From positions 11,201 through 75,200 of the forward strand of contig CAKOWW010000007.1 of NCBI GenBank assembly GCA_934129785.1: a DNA stretch of 64,000 nucleotides, in the 5' to 3' direction. Source of the stretch: an uncultured Clostridia bacterium (lineage in GTDB: Bacteria; Bacillota; Clostridia; TANB77; CAG-508). The notes under the pieces are model-generated. The model was not told the DNA's origin. It ran no database searches and saw nothing but the letters and a program-made list of their open reading frames with translations. Shown piece by piece: positions 52,342 through 62,279 of the stretch. Position 1 is the first letter of the stretch. Each line of letters begins with the position of its first letter. A program made the position numbers and the translations under genes.

Positions 52342-53206
52342 GTCTTATTTCAATTTTTATGATATAAAACAAGAGTTATTAAATAGAGAATATCCTACAA
52401 TGAGAGGATTTAATAGAGCAGGAATATATAGAATGAAACAATTTTATGAAACTTATAGAGACTTTCCATTTGTGTCACCATTGGTGACACAAATTAGCTG
52501 GACTAATAATCTATTAATTTTAAGTGGGACTAATTCAATAGAAGAAAAAGAATTTTACATAAAGATGTGTATAAAAAACAATTATTCTAAAAGAGAATTA
52601 GATAGACAAATTTCAAGTGGATATTTTCACAGGTATATGTTATCAGATGGTAAAGCAAGTCAAAGTCTATCAAAAACTGTAGGAGAAGAAGATTATCCAA
52701 ATACAAAATTATTAGATACATATAGTTTAGAATTTTTAGACTTGCCTAACAGTTATTCTAAAAAAGACTTAAAAAAGGCAATTATCTCTAATATGAGAGA
52801 CTTTATTTTAGAAATAGGTAAAGATTTTTCATTTGTTGGTGAAGAATATAGAGTACAAGTAGGCAATGAAGATTTTTATATTGACCTATTGTTTTACAAC
52901 CGAACATTAAGCTGTTTAGTTGCATTTGAGCTTAAAATTGGAAAATTCAAACCAGAATATATATCAAAAATGGATTTTTATTTGGAGGCATTGGATAGAC
53001 AAGAAAAGAAACAAAATGAAAACCCAAGTGTAGGAGTAATCTTATGTGCTAGTAGAGATAAACAAGTTGTTGAATATGCAATGAGTAGAAGTATGTCACC
53101 TACTATGATATCTCAATATACTTTAAAATTAATAGATAAAAAATTATTAGAAGAGAAATTAAAAGAAATTAATGACATTGTAGAAGAAAATAATAATAAG
53201 GAATAA
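52342..53206 (+). pseudogene. PDDEXK nuclease of the DUF1016/YhcG family, 5'-truncated
   Basis: From ATG 52400 (no ribosome binding site) the frame reads VSPLVTQISWTNNLLILS, NNYSKRELDRQISSGY, then the nuclease core EDFYIDLLFYNRTLSCLVAFELKIGKF and GVILCASRDKQVVEYA. Coding similarity extends upstream to about 52342 (FYDIKQELLNREYPTM) without a start, where it meets the queH end. The N-terminal helical part of the ~340-aa family is missing. The catalytic D/ExK (IDLLF, FELK) is intact, so a short product might fold, but truncation is likely. Such proteins occur in defence and restriction islands. Confidence 0.75.
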
Positions 53207-53211
53207 ACAAT

Positions 53212-53236
53212 TATATTATTATTCAAAAGAATTAAA
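53212..53236 (+). repeat. 25-bp direct repeat, right copy
   Basis: Identical to 52304-52328. Downstream of it the original queH tail seems to continue (KELKK-stop), as expected if foreign DNA entered within the queH 3' end. Confidence 0.7.
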
Positions 53237-53282
53237 AAAGTGAGAGATAAGTAGTAATTGAAAGTGAGATGATAGTATAAAT

Positions 53283-54284
53283 ATGAATCCAATAGAGAAC
53301 TTAAAAGATTTAATAATTTATCAAAGTAAAAATAATAATAATATTTCTGTAGAAGTTTTATATGATAATGAAGATTTTTGGTTAACTCAAAAATCAATGT
53401 CAAAATTATTTGATGTAGAAGTAAATACAATAAATTATCATTTAAAAGAAATATTTAAGTCAGATGAATTAAAAGAAGAATCAGTTATTCGAAAAATTCG
53501 AATAACTGCAAATGATGGAAAAAACTATAACACAAATTTTTACAGCCTAGATGCAATAATTGCTGTAGGATATAGAGTAAATTCAAAACAGGCAACAGAT
53601 TTTAGAATATGGGCAACTAATACATTGAAAGAATACATAAAAAAAGGATTTGTTTTAAATGATGAACTATTAAAAAACGGTCCTAAATTTGGAAAAGATT
53701 ATTTTAAAGAGTTGCTAGAAAGAATTCGTTCAATTAGAACAAGTGAACGAAGAATATGGCAACAGATAACAGATATATTTGCAGAATGCAGTATAGATTA
53801 TGATAAAGATTCTAAGACAACACAAAAATTTTATGCAACTGTTCAAAATAAATTTCATTATGCTATTACAGGTAATACAGCTGCAGAAATAATATATCAA
53901 AAAGCAGATCATACCAAAGAAAATATGGGATTAACTACTTGGAAAAATTCACCAGATGGAAGAATTTTAAAATCTGATGTTATTATTGCAAAAAATTATT
54001 TAGATGAAAAACAAATAAAAAGATTAGAGAGAACTGTTTCGGGATATTTTGATTATATAGAAGACCTAGTAGAAAGAGAAAATACATTTACTATGGAAGA
54101 ATTTGCAAAAAGTATAAATGAGTTTTTGGAATTTAGAAAATATGATATTTTAAAAGATAATGGCAAAATATCAAAAAGACAAGCAGAAGAGAAAGCAGAA
54201 GAAGAGTATAATGAATTTAATAAAAATCAAAAGATAGTTTCTGATTTTGATAAGTTGATTATTGAATTGAATAGTAAAAAGTAA
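53283..54284 (+). CDS. RhuM family protein
   Basis: 333 aa. FWLTQKSMSKLFDVEVNTI, HLKEIFKSDEL, SLDAIIAVGYRVNS, FRIWATNTLKEYI and the C-terminal ITDIFAECSIDYD, TQKFYATVQNKFHYAITG are typical of RhuM proteins. These are frequent in genomic islands and next to restriction or nuclease genes; some are linked to phage defence. An 18-base stretch inside it (ACTATTAAAAAACGGTC) also occurs at the queH/DUF1016 junction. Confidence 0.9.
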   Translation: MNPIENLKDLIIYQSKNNNNISVEVLYDNEDFWLTQKSMSKLFDVEVNTINYHLKEIFKSDELKEESVIRKIRITANDGKNYNTNFYSLDAIIAVGYRVNSKQATDFRIWATNTLKEYIKKGFVLNDELLKNGPKFGKDYFKELLERIRSIRTSERRIWQQITDIFAECSIDYDKDSKTTQKFYATVQNKFHYAITGNTAAEIIYQKADHTKENMGLTTWKNSPDGRILKSDVIIAKNYLDEKQIKRLERTVSGYFDYIEDLVERENTFTMEEFAKSINEFLEFRKYDILKDNGKISKRQAEEKAEEEYNEFNKNQKIVSDFDKLIIELNSKK

Positions 54285-54375
54285 TTAATAATAAAAATCT
54301 AAATTATAGTATCTTTGATGGAAAATGACAAAGAATGCAAATTTTAAAGAACAGAAAATAATAGGAGGAATGAAA

Positions 54376-54897
54376 TTGAAAGTAATATTTTTAGATATAG
54401 ATGGTGTTATGAATTCAACTGATTATATAATAAAGAATAATATTAAAGGACTAATAACAGAAATAGATCCGAAAGCAATACAAATGCTAAAATTTGCTCT
54501 AGATGTTACTGGTGCGCAAATAGTTTTATCATCTAGCTGGAGAGAGAGCCATAAATATTATGAAAAATTAAAAGAATTATTCTCAAAATATGATATCAAC
54601 CTAAATGAAAAAACGCCAATATATAATAATGGTAAAAGAGGTTTAGAAATTAAACAATATTTAAAGGAACATCCAAATATAGAACAATACCTAATATTAG
54701 ATGATGAAATATTTGATTTTTATGAAGATGAAGAACTAAAAGAAAACCTAATCTTAACAAGAGAAAATCCGAACGATTACAGTGGTGGGGATGGACTACA
54801 AATCAAACATATAGAACAAATTATGAGAAGATTTGGAAGAGCAAAAAAGAAAGAACAGGAACAGATACAGGTACATGAACATGATGAGGAGCGTTAA
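54376..54897 (+). CDS. HAD-like phosphatase domain protein
   Basis: 173 aa from TTG 54376, seven bases after AGGAGG. KVIFLDIDGVMNST (HAD motif I), IVLSSSWRES (motif II) and YLILDDE (motif IV) match HAD proteins related to those of RNA-repair and phage systems. Substrate unknown. Confidence 0.85.
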   Translation: MKVIFLDIDGVMNSTDYIIKNNIKGLITEIDPKAIQMLKFALDVTGAQIVLSSSWRESHKYYEKLKELFSKYDINLNEKTPIYNNGKRGLEIKQYLKEHPNIEQYLILDDEIFDFYEDEELKENLILTRENPNDYSGGDGLQIKHIEQIMRRFGRAKKKEQEQIQVHEHDEER

Positions 54898-54924
54898 GAT
54901 AAATAAAAGAAAGAAGAAATAAAA

Positions 54925-55557
54925 ATGAACATTATAAAACCACAAAAGTTAAAACTAAAAGAATTAGAAGTATCAAACATAAAAGAAATACAAGAAAATG
55001 AGCAAAAAGAATACTTAAAATTTGAAAATGAAGAATGCAGTGGAATACAATTATACGAAAACGAATTTGAACATTGTACATTTAGCAATATAAATATGCA
55101 AGAAGCAACAATAGAAAAAGCAACATTTAGAGACATTATATTTGAAAAATGTAATTTTTCAAACACTCAATTCATAGAAAATGCATTTATAAGATGTGAA
55201 TTTAACAATTGTAAAATCTCTGGTTGTAACTTTTCAGAAAATAGACTATATAATATTACATTTAATGAAACCAATGCAAGTTATTTTAACTTATCAATGG
55301 CAAGTATAGAAAATATATTATTTAAAGATACAATTTTAAGAAATAGTTATTTTCAAGAAACAAAAATGAAAAATACATATTTTGATAACTCAGATTTAAC
55401 AAGAGCACAATTTTTTAAAACAAGCTTAAAAGGAATTGATTTATCAAACAATAAAATAGAAGGAATAGCAATTACAATAGAAGACATAAAAGGAGCAATA
55501 ATAGACCAATTGCAGGCAGTGGATTTATTATATTTGCTTGGCGTAGAACTAAAATAG
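54925..55557 (+). CDS. Pentapeptide-repeat-like protein
   Basis: 210 aa. From residue ~30 it has repeating A(D/N)FxN units (CTFSNINMQEATIEKATF, CNFSNTQFIENAF, YFDNSDLTRAQFFKTSL) forming a right-handed helix fold. The C-terminal helix ITIEDIKGAIIDQLQAVDLLYLLG is seen in relatives of this family next to quinolone-resistance-type proteins, but no role is proven. Confidence 0.88.
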   Translation: MNIIKPQKLKLKELEVSNIKEIQENEQKEYLKFENEECSGIQLYENEFEHCTFSNINMQEATIEKATFRDIIFEKCNFSNTQFIENAFIRCEFNNCKISGCNFSENRLYNITFNETNASYFNLSMASIENILFKDTILRNSYFQETKMKNTYFDNSDLTRAQFFKTSLKGIDLSNNKIEGIAITIEDIKGAIIDQLQAVDLLYLLGVELK

Positions 55558-55634
55558 GTATAAACAAAAAGTAAAAAATAAAAAAATATATCATTAAAAT
55601 GATATAAAATATATTATACAAGGAGAGAAAAACT

Positions 55635-58335
55635 TTGAGTAGATTAGTATTAGTAGATGGAAACAGCATAATGAATAGAGCGTTTTATGGAATAATGGGC
55701 AGTAGAATGCTAACAACAAAAGATGGAAAATATACAAATGCAGTATATGGATTTTTAGCAATATTATTTAAATTATTAGAAGACTTAAACCCAGAATATT
55801 TAGTAGTAGCATTTGACCTAAAAGCCCCAACAGCAAGACATAAAATGTATGAAGGATATAAAGCAAACAGAAAAGGAATGCCAGAAGAATTAGCAGAACA
55901 AATGCCAATAATAAAAGAAGTATTAAGAGCAATGAACATAGACATAGTAGAAATGGAAGGATATGAAGCAGATGATGTACTTCGGAACACTTTCGCGCTA
56001 TGGAGAAAATAAAGGGCTAGATGTAACAATTTTATCTGGAGATAGAGATACATTCCAACTAGCTACAAAAAAAGTAACAATAAGAATCCCACACACAAAA
56101 GCTGGCAAAACTGAAACAGATGAATATGATGAAGAAAAAATAATAGAAAAATATGGAATACAACCTAAACAACTAATAGATGTAAAAGGTTTACAAGGAG
56201 ATGCATCTGACAATATTCCTGGAGTGCCAGGGGTTGGAGAAAAAACAGCATTAAGCTTAATTCAAAAATATGGTTCAATAGAAAATTTATACGAAAAAGT
56301 AGAAAAAGATGAAGATGACTTAAAAGGTAAACAAAGAGAAAAAATAGTAGCAAATAAAGATTTAGCTGTATTATCAAAAACACTAGGAACAATAAATTTA
56401 GAAGTGCCAATAAAAGATACATTAGAAGATTTTAAAATTGAAGAATGGGACAAACCAAAAGTTTTAGAATTATTCCAAAACCTAAACTTTAACAGATATA
56501 TAGATAGATTTTCATTAAGATCAACTGCAAATAATGAAGAACCAAAAAAAGAAGAATACAAACTACAAGAAAAAAGCTTAGAAGAAATTATAAAAATAAT
56601 AGAACAACAAAAAGAAATGATATTTTACTTAATAACAGAACAAGATAAAGAAAATGAAGAAAAAATAATAAAAGAAAAAATCGTTGGAATAAGCATATAC
56701 AATAAAGAAAAAGAAGAAGTATATTGCATAAAAATAGACAGCATAAAAAAACTAAAAGAAATATTCGAAAATGAAGAAATAAAGAAAATAGGAATAGACT
56801 TAAGTAAAATATACATTTTATTAAAACAAGAAAATATAAATTTAAAAGGCATAAACTATGATATCTCAATAGCTGCATATATACTAAACCCAACAAATAG
56901 CAAATTGAAAATAGAGGACTTAATAGCAAATTTCTTAGAAATAAATGTTGAAGAATATACAGGGGAGAAAAAAGAAGAAAGCAAACAAATAACTTTATTT
57001 GATGAGCCACAAGAAGAAAACAAAGAAGAACTAAACAAAGAAAAATATGGGTTATATGCTTATTCAATAGGAAAAATAAAAGAAAAAACACTAAAAGAAT
57101 TAGAAGAAATACAATGTTTAGAATTATTTAATAACATAGACATGCCAACAGTTGAAGTACTTTCAAATATGCAATGGAATGGAATGAAAGTAGATGAAAA
57201 AGAACTTAGTGACTTTGGAAAAGAATTAACAAAAAAATTAGAAACAATAACAAAAATAATATATGAAATGGCAGGAGAAGAATTTAATATAAATTCAACA
57301 AAACAATTAGGAGTAATTCTTTTCGAAAAAATGAAATTACCAGTAATAAAGAAAACAAAAAGTGGATATTCAACAGATGTAGATGTATTAGAAAAATTAA
57401 AGAAAGAAGATCCTATTATAGAGCAAATACTAGAATATAGACAATTAATGAAACTAAACTCAACATATGTAGAAGGATTAAAACCATATATAAATAAAAA
57501 AACAAAAAGAATACACTCATTTTTCCATCAAACAATAACCGCAACAGGAAGAATAAGTTCAACAGAACCAAATCTACAAAACATACCAACTAGATTTGAA
57601 TTGGGAAAAAGAGTAAGAAAAGTGTTTAAACCAGAAGAAGGAAAAGTGTATTTAGATGCCGATTATTCACAAATAGAACTAAGAGTTTTAGCTTCAATTT
57701 CAGAAGATACACATATGATAGAAGCATTTAAAGAAGGCCAAGATATTCACAAACAAGCTGCATCAAAAGTTTTTAAAACACCAATAGAAGAAGTAACAAA
57801 AGAACAAAGAAGCAATGCAAAAGCAGTAAACTTTGGAATAGTATATGGAATAAGTGACTTTGGATTAGGAGAGCAACTTTCAATAGGAAGAAAGAAAGCA
57901 AAACAATATATAGAAGAATACTTAGAACAATATTCAGGAATAAAGAATTTTATGGAAGAAATAACAGAACAAGCAAAAGAGCAAGGATATGTAGAGACAC
58001 TATTTAAAAGAAGAAGATATATACCAGAACTAAAATCTAAAAATTACATGGTAAGACAATTTGGATCAAGAGCAGCCATGAATACACCAATTCAAGGTAC
58101 TGCAGCAGACATAATGAAAATAGCAATGATAAAAGTATATAAAGAAATAACTAAAAGAAACTTAAAATCTAAAATAGTATTACAAGTACATGATGAAATG
58201 ATGCTAGAAGTACCAGCAGAAGAAATAGAAGAAGTAAAAGAAATAATGAAAAACTCAATGGAAACAGCAACAAGTCTAAAAGTACCACTAATTGCAGAAA
58301 TATCTGAAGCAAATAATTGGTATGATTGTAAATAA
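55635..58335 (+). CDS. polA: DNA polymerase I, read through a CTT-CGG-A +1 site
   Basis: Start TTG 55635 follows AGGAGAG. Residues 1-116 are the 5'-nuclease (LVLVDGNSIMNRAFYGI, EGYEADDVL), then GTACTT-CGG-A at 55983; the zero frame stops nine codons later. Skipping the C yields the conserved GTLSRYGENKGLDV and the rest to 58335 (899 aa). Polymerase motifs LDADYSQIELRVLA, AKAVNFGIVYG and QVHDEMMLEVP are complete. The 3'-5' exonuclease region (~310-500) lacks the DxE acids, so no proofreading is expected. The Gly at the site is near-invariant in homologues. Confidence 0.96.
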
Positions 58336-58360
58336 ACAAATTACGAAGGGAGATACAAAT

Positions 58361-58921
58361 TTGAAAAACAAAAAATTAATAATTTTTGCAATAATCATAT
58401 TAATAATAATTGTTTTTCTAGGAATTTTTAAAAATAAAATCTTAAAAATTATATATCCAAAAACGTATAGTGAATTTGTAACAATATATGCAGAAAAATA
58501 TAATGTAGAAGAAAACCTGATATATGCAGTAATAAAAGCAGAAAGCAACTTTGAAAAAGATGCAGTTTCTCATAGGAATGCATTAGGACTTATGCAAATA
58601 ATGGAAGATACAGCAATAGATGTAGCAAAAAAATATAATATAGATATCAACCAAGAAAATGCAAAAGAAGAAATAGTAAATGTAGAAAACAACATAAACA
58701 TAGGAACAAAATATTTAAATGTATTAATGGAAAAATACAAAAACAAGGAATTAGCTGTTGCAGCATATAATGCAGGAATTGGAACAGTTGATACATGGAT
58801 AGAAAAAGGAATAGTAAAACAAGATGGAAGTGATGTAGAAAATATTCCGTTTAAAGAAACAAACAATTATGTAAGAAAAATATTAAAAAATTATGAAATT
58901 TACAATAAACTATATAAATAG
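58361..58921 (+). CDS. Membrane-anchored lytic transglycosylase
   Basis: 186 aa from TTG 58361 (GAAGGGAG upstream). One membrane anchor (IIFAIIILIIIVFLGIF) is followed by an SLT-type domain: VIKAESNFEKDAVSHRNALGLMQI, with the catalytic Glu in KAESNF, NINIGTKYLNVLM and AVAAYNAG. It cleaves peptidoglycan glycan strands. It begins just after polA. Confidence 0.92.
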   Translation: MKNKKLIIFAIIILIIIVFLGIFKNKILKIIYPKTYSEFVTIYAEKYNVEENLIYAVIKAESNFEKDAVSHRNALGLMQIMEDTAIDVAKKYNIDINQENAKEEIVNVENNINIGTKYLNVLMEKYKNKELAVAAYNAGIGTVDTWIEKGIVKQDGSDVENIPFKETNNYVRKILKNYEIYNKLYK

Positions 58922-58990
58922 TAAAGCAAAAACTAGACAAATGAGAAAAAATAAAATAAAATAAGTAAAAAAGCAAAAAGGGGAAACAAA

Positions 58991-60226
58991 ATGATAATAG
59001 AACAACTAATATTCACAATTATAGCATTAGCAATATTTGTTTACATGTTTTTTAGAATGATAAAAAACAATGACACAACATATATAGCAATATTAATATT
59101 AGAAGCACTGGGAATATTTCTAAATTTTGTAGAAGTGCTATTTGGAAAAAAAATAAATTCATTATTAGTAATAATAAAATATGTATTAGCAATACTACTT
59201 CCAATAGGAATAATTGTTCTTGAAAAACAAGACATATATTTATTGGAAATAGTAAATTTAGCAAAAGCAAAAATATGCTTATTATTTGGAAATAATAAAA
59301 AAGCGAAACAAGCATTATTAAGTATATTAGAAAAAAATCCAAACAGTTATAAAGCACATAAATTGCTAGCTCAAATATATGAAAAAGAAGGTGGAATGAG
59401 AAGAGCAATTGATGAATATGTGCAAGCTGTAGATTTAAATAAAAAAGATTACGAATCATACTACAAAGTAGCATTATTATTAAATAACTTAGAGAAAAGA
59501 GAAGAAGCTGCTCAAATGCTATTCTCATTATTAAATAAAAAACCAGATATATATGAAGCATCTTTATTATTAGGTGAAATTTTAATAGATAGTGAAAAAT
59601 ATAAAGAAGCGGTAAATGTATATCAAGAAGCACTAAAATATAATCAAACAAGTTTTGAATTGAATTATAATTTAGGAATAGCATATACAATGTTAAATGA
59701 TTTTCAAAGTGCAAAGATATACTATGAAAAAGCAGCAGAATTAAATAGTTTAGTATATAATACAAAATATTCTTTAGCCGAAATTGCATTAATTTATAAA
59801 GAATTAGAAGAAGCAGAAAGAAGATTTTTAGAAGCGGTAGAAGATGATGAACTATCAGCAGATGCATATTACGAAATATCAAAAATAGCATTAATAAAAG
59901 GCGAAAAAGATAAAGCAATAAAATATGTAAATGTAGCAATAGATATTGATAGCAAAAAAATTGTAGAAAAAGTAAAAAAAGATCCAATTTTTATACCAAT
60001 AATGGCAAGAATTTCAATACCTTTTAACTTGGAAAATAGAGAAGAACCAATAGCAAAAAAATTAAAAGAGAAGGAAATAAAAGCAAAAGAACATTTAGAA
60101 GAAACAGCAGAAATAACAAGACACTTAAGCTATAATGATATAAAAATGTTAAAAAAAGAAGAAAAACAATCAAAAGAGACTGAACAAAAAACAGAAGAAA
60201 AAGAGCATAAAGAAAGACATGATTAA
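58991..60226 (+). CDS. Membrane-anchored TPR protein
   Basis: 411 aa. Two or three N-terminal transmembrane segments (~5-20, ~27-48, ~52-75) precede about six tetratricopeptide repeats (e.g. AHKLLAQIYEKEGGMRRAIDEY, ELNYNLGIAYTMLNDF). The C-terminal ~60 residues are charged. A scaffold role for envelope or sporulation complexes is likely but not specific. Confidence 0.85.
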   Translation: MIIEQLIFTIIALAIFVYMFFRMIKNNDTTYIAILILEALGIFLNFVEVLFGKKINSLLVIIKYVLAILLPIGIIVLEKQDIYLLEIVNLAKAKICLLFGNNKKAKQALLSILEKNPNSYKAHKLLAQIYEKEGGMRRAIDEYVQAVDLNKKDYESYYKVALLLNNLEKREEAAQMLFSLLNKKPDIYEASLLLGEILIDSEKYKEAVNVYQEALKYNQTSFELNYNLGIAYTMLNDFQSAKIYYEKAAELNSLVYNTKYSLAEIALIYKELEEAERRFLEAVEDDELSADAYYEISKIALIKGEKDKAIKYVNVAIDIDSKKIVEKVKKDPIFIPIMARISIPFNLENREEPIAKKLKEKEIKAKEHLEETAEITRHLSYNDIKMLKKEEKQSKETEQKTEEKEHKERHD

Positions 60227-60280
60227 AAAAATTCATAAAAATCGCCAAAAATAATATAATAATATTATTGGAGGGATTTT

Positions 60281-61168
60281 ATGAATACAAAATTTACAGT
60301 AATAGGTGGAGACCTAAGAACAATAAAACTAGCAAAAATGCTAGCAGAAGATGGAAATGAAGTATACACATATGGATTGGAAAAAGCCGAAGAATTAAAG
60401 GAAGAAAAAAACATAATACCAGTTCAAAAACTAAGCAGGGCAATACCAAACGATGTAGAAGTAGTGATAGGACCAATACCGTTTTCAAGCAATGGAGAAA
60501 ATATAAATACACCATTTAGCGAAAATGAAATTTCAATAAGAGAATTAATGCATTATTTAAATGCAAAGATTCTAATTGCTGGAAGTATAACACCAGAAAT
60601 TTATGATATGGCAAATGATGAATATATAGAAATAGTAGACATAATGAAAAGAGAAGAATTTGCAGTTTTAAATACTATTTCAACTGCAGAAGGAACAATA
60701 GAAATAGCAATAGCAAATACAAATAAAATATTGCATGGAAGCAATGTTTTAATACTTGGGTTTGGAAGAATTGGAAAAGTATTAGCAAGGAAAATGGCAG
60801 GTTTATCTTCAAAAGTAACATGTGCAGCAAGAAAAGATGAGGACTTAGCTTGGATAAAAGCATATGGGCATATGGCAACAAATATAAATTTTTTAGGAGA
60901 AAACCTATCTAAATATGACATAATAATAAATACAGTACCACATTTAGTACTAACAGAAGAAAGAATGAAACATGTAAAAAAAGATTGTTTGTTAATAGAT
61001 TTAGCATCAAATCCAGGAGGTATAGACAAAAAATCAGCCAAAGATAAAAATTTAAAACTAATATGGGCATTAGCTTTGCCAGGAAAAGTAGCACCAATTA
61101 CAACAGCAGAATTTTTAAAAGATACAATTTACAATGTTTTAAAAGAAATATACAAAAATAATTTTTAG
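60281..61168 (+). CDS. dpaA: Dipicolinate synthase subunit A
   Basis: 295 aa. [20 protein letters not shown] at the start, [16 protein letters not shown], and the dinucleotide fold [44 protein letters not shown] are the DpaA/SpoVFA family. With subunit B it makes dipicolinic acid for spores; subunit B is not adjacent here. The gene is expected to be expressed in the mother cell. Confidence 0.92.
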   Translation: MNTKFTVIGGDLRTIKLAKMLAEDGNEVYTYGLEKAEELKEEKNIIPVQKLSRAIPNDVEVVIGPIPFSSNGENINTPFSENEISIRELMHYLNAKILIAGSITPEIYDMANDEYIEIVDIMKREEFAVLNTISTAEGTIEIAIANTNKILHGSNVLILGFGRIGKVLARKMAGLSSKVTCAARKDEDLAWIKAYGHMATNINFLGENLSKYDIIINTVPHLVLTEERMKHVKKDCLLIDLASNPGGIDKKSAKDKNLKLIWALALPGKVAPITTAEFLKDTIYNVLKEIYKNNF

Positions 61169-61200
61169 TAAAAAATAAAATTATGAAAGAAGGAACAAAA

Positions 61201-62056
61201 ATGTTTTTAGAAATTATAAAATCAGTAATATTTGGAATAGTAGAAGGAATTACAGAATGGCTACCAATAAGTAGCACAGGTCATTTAATATTAGTTGAAC
61301 AATTTCTGAAATTTAAAGAAGTATCACCAGAGTTTTGGAATATGTTTCAAGTAGTAATACAGCTTCGGAGCAATACTAGCAGTTGTATTACTATACATTA
61401 AACAAATATGGCCTTTCACAAAAGATAAAAATAAGGCTATAAAATCAAAAGGATTATTATCTATATTTGATAAAGAAAAAATGAATTTGTGGGGAAAAAT
61501 CTTAGTAGGTTGTGTCCCTGCTGCAATTGTAGGAGTCTTATTTGATGATGTATTTGAAGCGCTATTTTATAACCCAACATGTATAGCAATTGCTTTAATA
61601 GTATTTGGTGTAGCATTTATAGTTATAGAAAATTGGAATAAAAATAGAAAAGCTAAAAAAGAAACAAATGAACAAATTACATATAAAGATGCTCTAATAA
61701 TAGGATTCTTTCAATTATTAGCAGCTATATTCCCAGGAACTTCACGCTCTGGTGCAACAATAATAGGGGGATTATTAATAGGTTTATCTAGACCAAATTC
61801 AGCAGAATTTACATTTTACTTAGCAATTCCAACAATGTTTGGAGCTAGTTTATTGAAGTTAGTTAAATTTGGATTAGCTTTCACTGGAATAGAAATTGCA
61901 GTATTACTAGTTGGTATGTTAGTTTCTTTTGTAGTATCTGTTGTAGTAATAAAATTCTTAATGAGTTATATTAAAAAGCATAATTTTAAAGTATTTGGAT
62001 ATTATAGAATTATATTAGGAATTGCAGTTTTGGCATATTTCTTTTTAATAAAATAG
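61201..62056 (+). CDS. uppP: Undecaprenyl-diphosphatase UppP, read through a CTT-CGG-A +1 site
   Basis: From ATG 61201 (GAAGGAAC upstream), [18 protein letters not shown] and MFQVVIQ lead to CAGCTT-CGG-A at 61366 (codon 56). The zero frame ends after ten more codons. Skipping the C gives [14 protein letters not shown], the conserved family sequence, then [10 protein letters not shown] and the remaining membrane helices to 62056 (284 aa, normal length). The enzyme recycles the undecaprenyl carrier for wall synthesis. The Gly is near-invariant in homologues. Confidence 0.96.
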
Positions 62057-62090
62057 TATTTTTCTATATAAACAAAAAATTTTGATATAA

Positions 62091-62248
62091 AAAAGCATTA
62101 GATTAAATTTCGAATGTGTATGAAAAAAATCTAGAAATTCTTATGAAGTTTTATGGAAAGAGTTCACTTTGTAGTGGAAGGGTGCCATAAAACAAGTTAG
62201 AATTTCTTGAATTTTGTAATAAACCGAGAAATTTAATCTAATGCTTTT
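62091..62248 (+). ncRNA. Structured element, copy 2
   Basis: A 21-bp outer stem (62091-62111 with 62228-62248) encloses the same inner stems as 45632-45814: GTTTTATGG (62148-62156)/CCATAAAAC (62185-62193) and TTCAC-TTTGTA-GTGGA. It ends in T6 and lies between convergent genes, so it could also act as a terminator. See copy 1. Confidence 0.6.
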
Positions 62249-62279
62249 TTATTAAAATTTGTTCATATTAATAAAAAGA

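Noticed and set aside
2165..61370. Explaining the CGG sites as sequencing or assembly errors
   Set aside because: Not fully excludable without reads, but less likely: all sites have CGG in phase, both strands are affected, homopolymer indels are absent, and identical contexts such as CTT-GGA remain intact elsewhere, including inside ruvB.
49675..61370. CGG reassigned to another amino acid (for example Trp or Gln, known in some Firmicutes)
   Set aside because: Reassignment keeps the frame. Here conserved sequence continues only in +1, so a change of meaning alone does not explain the data.
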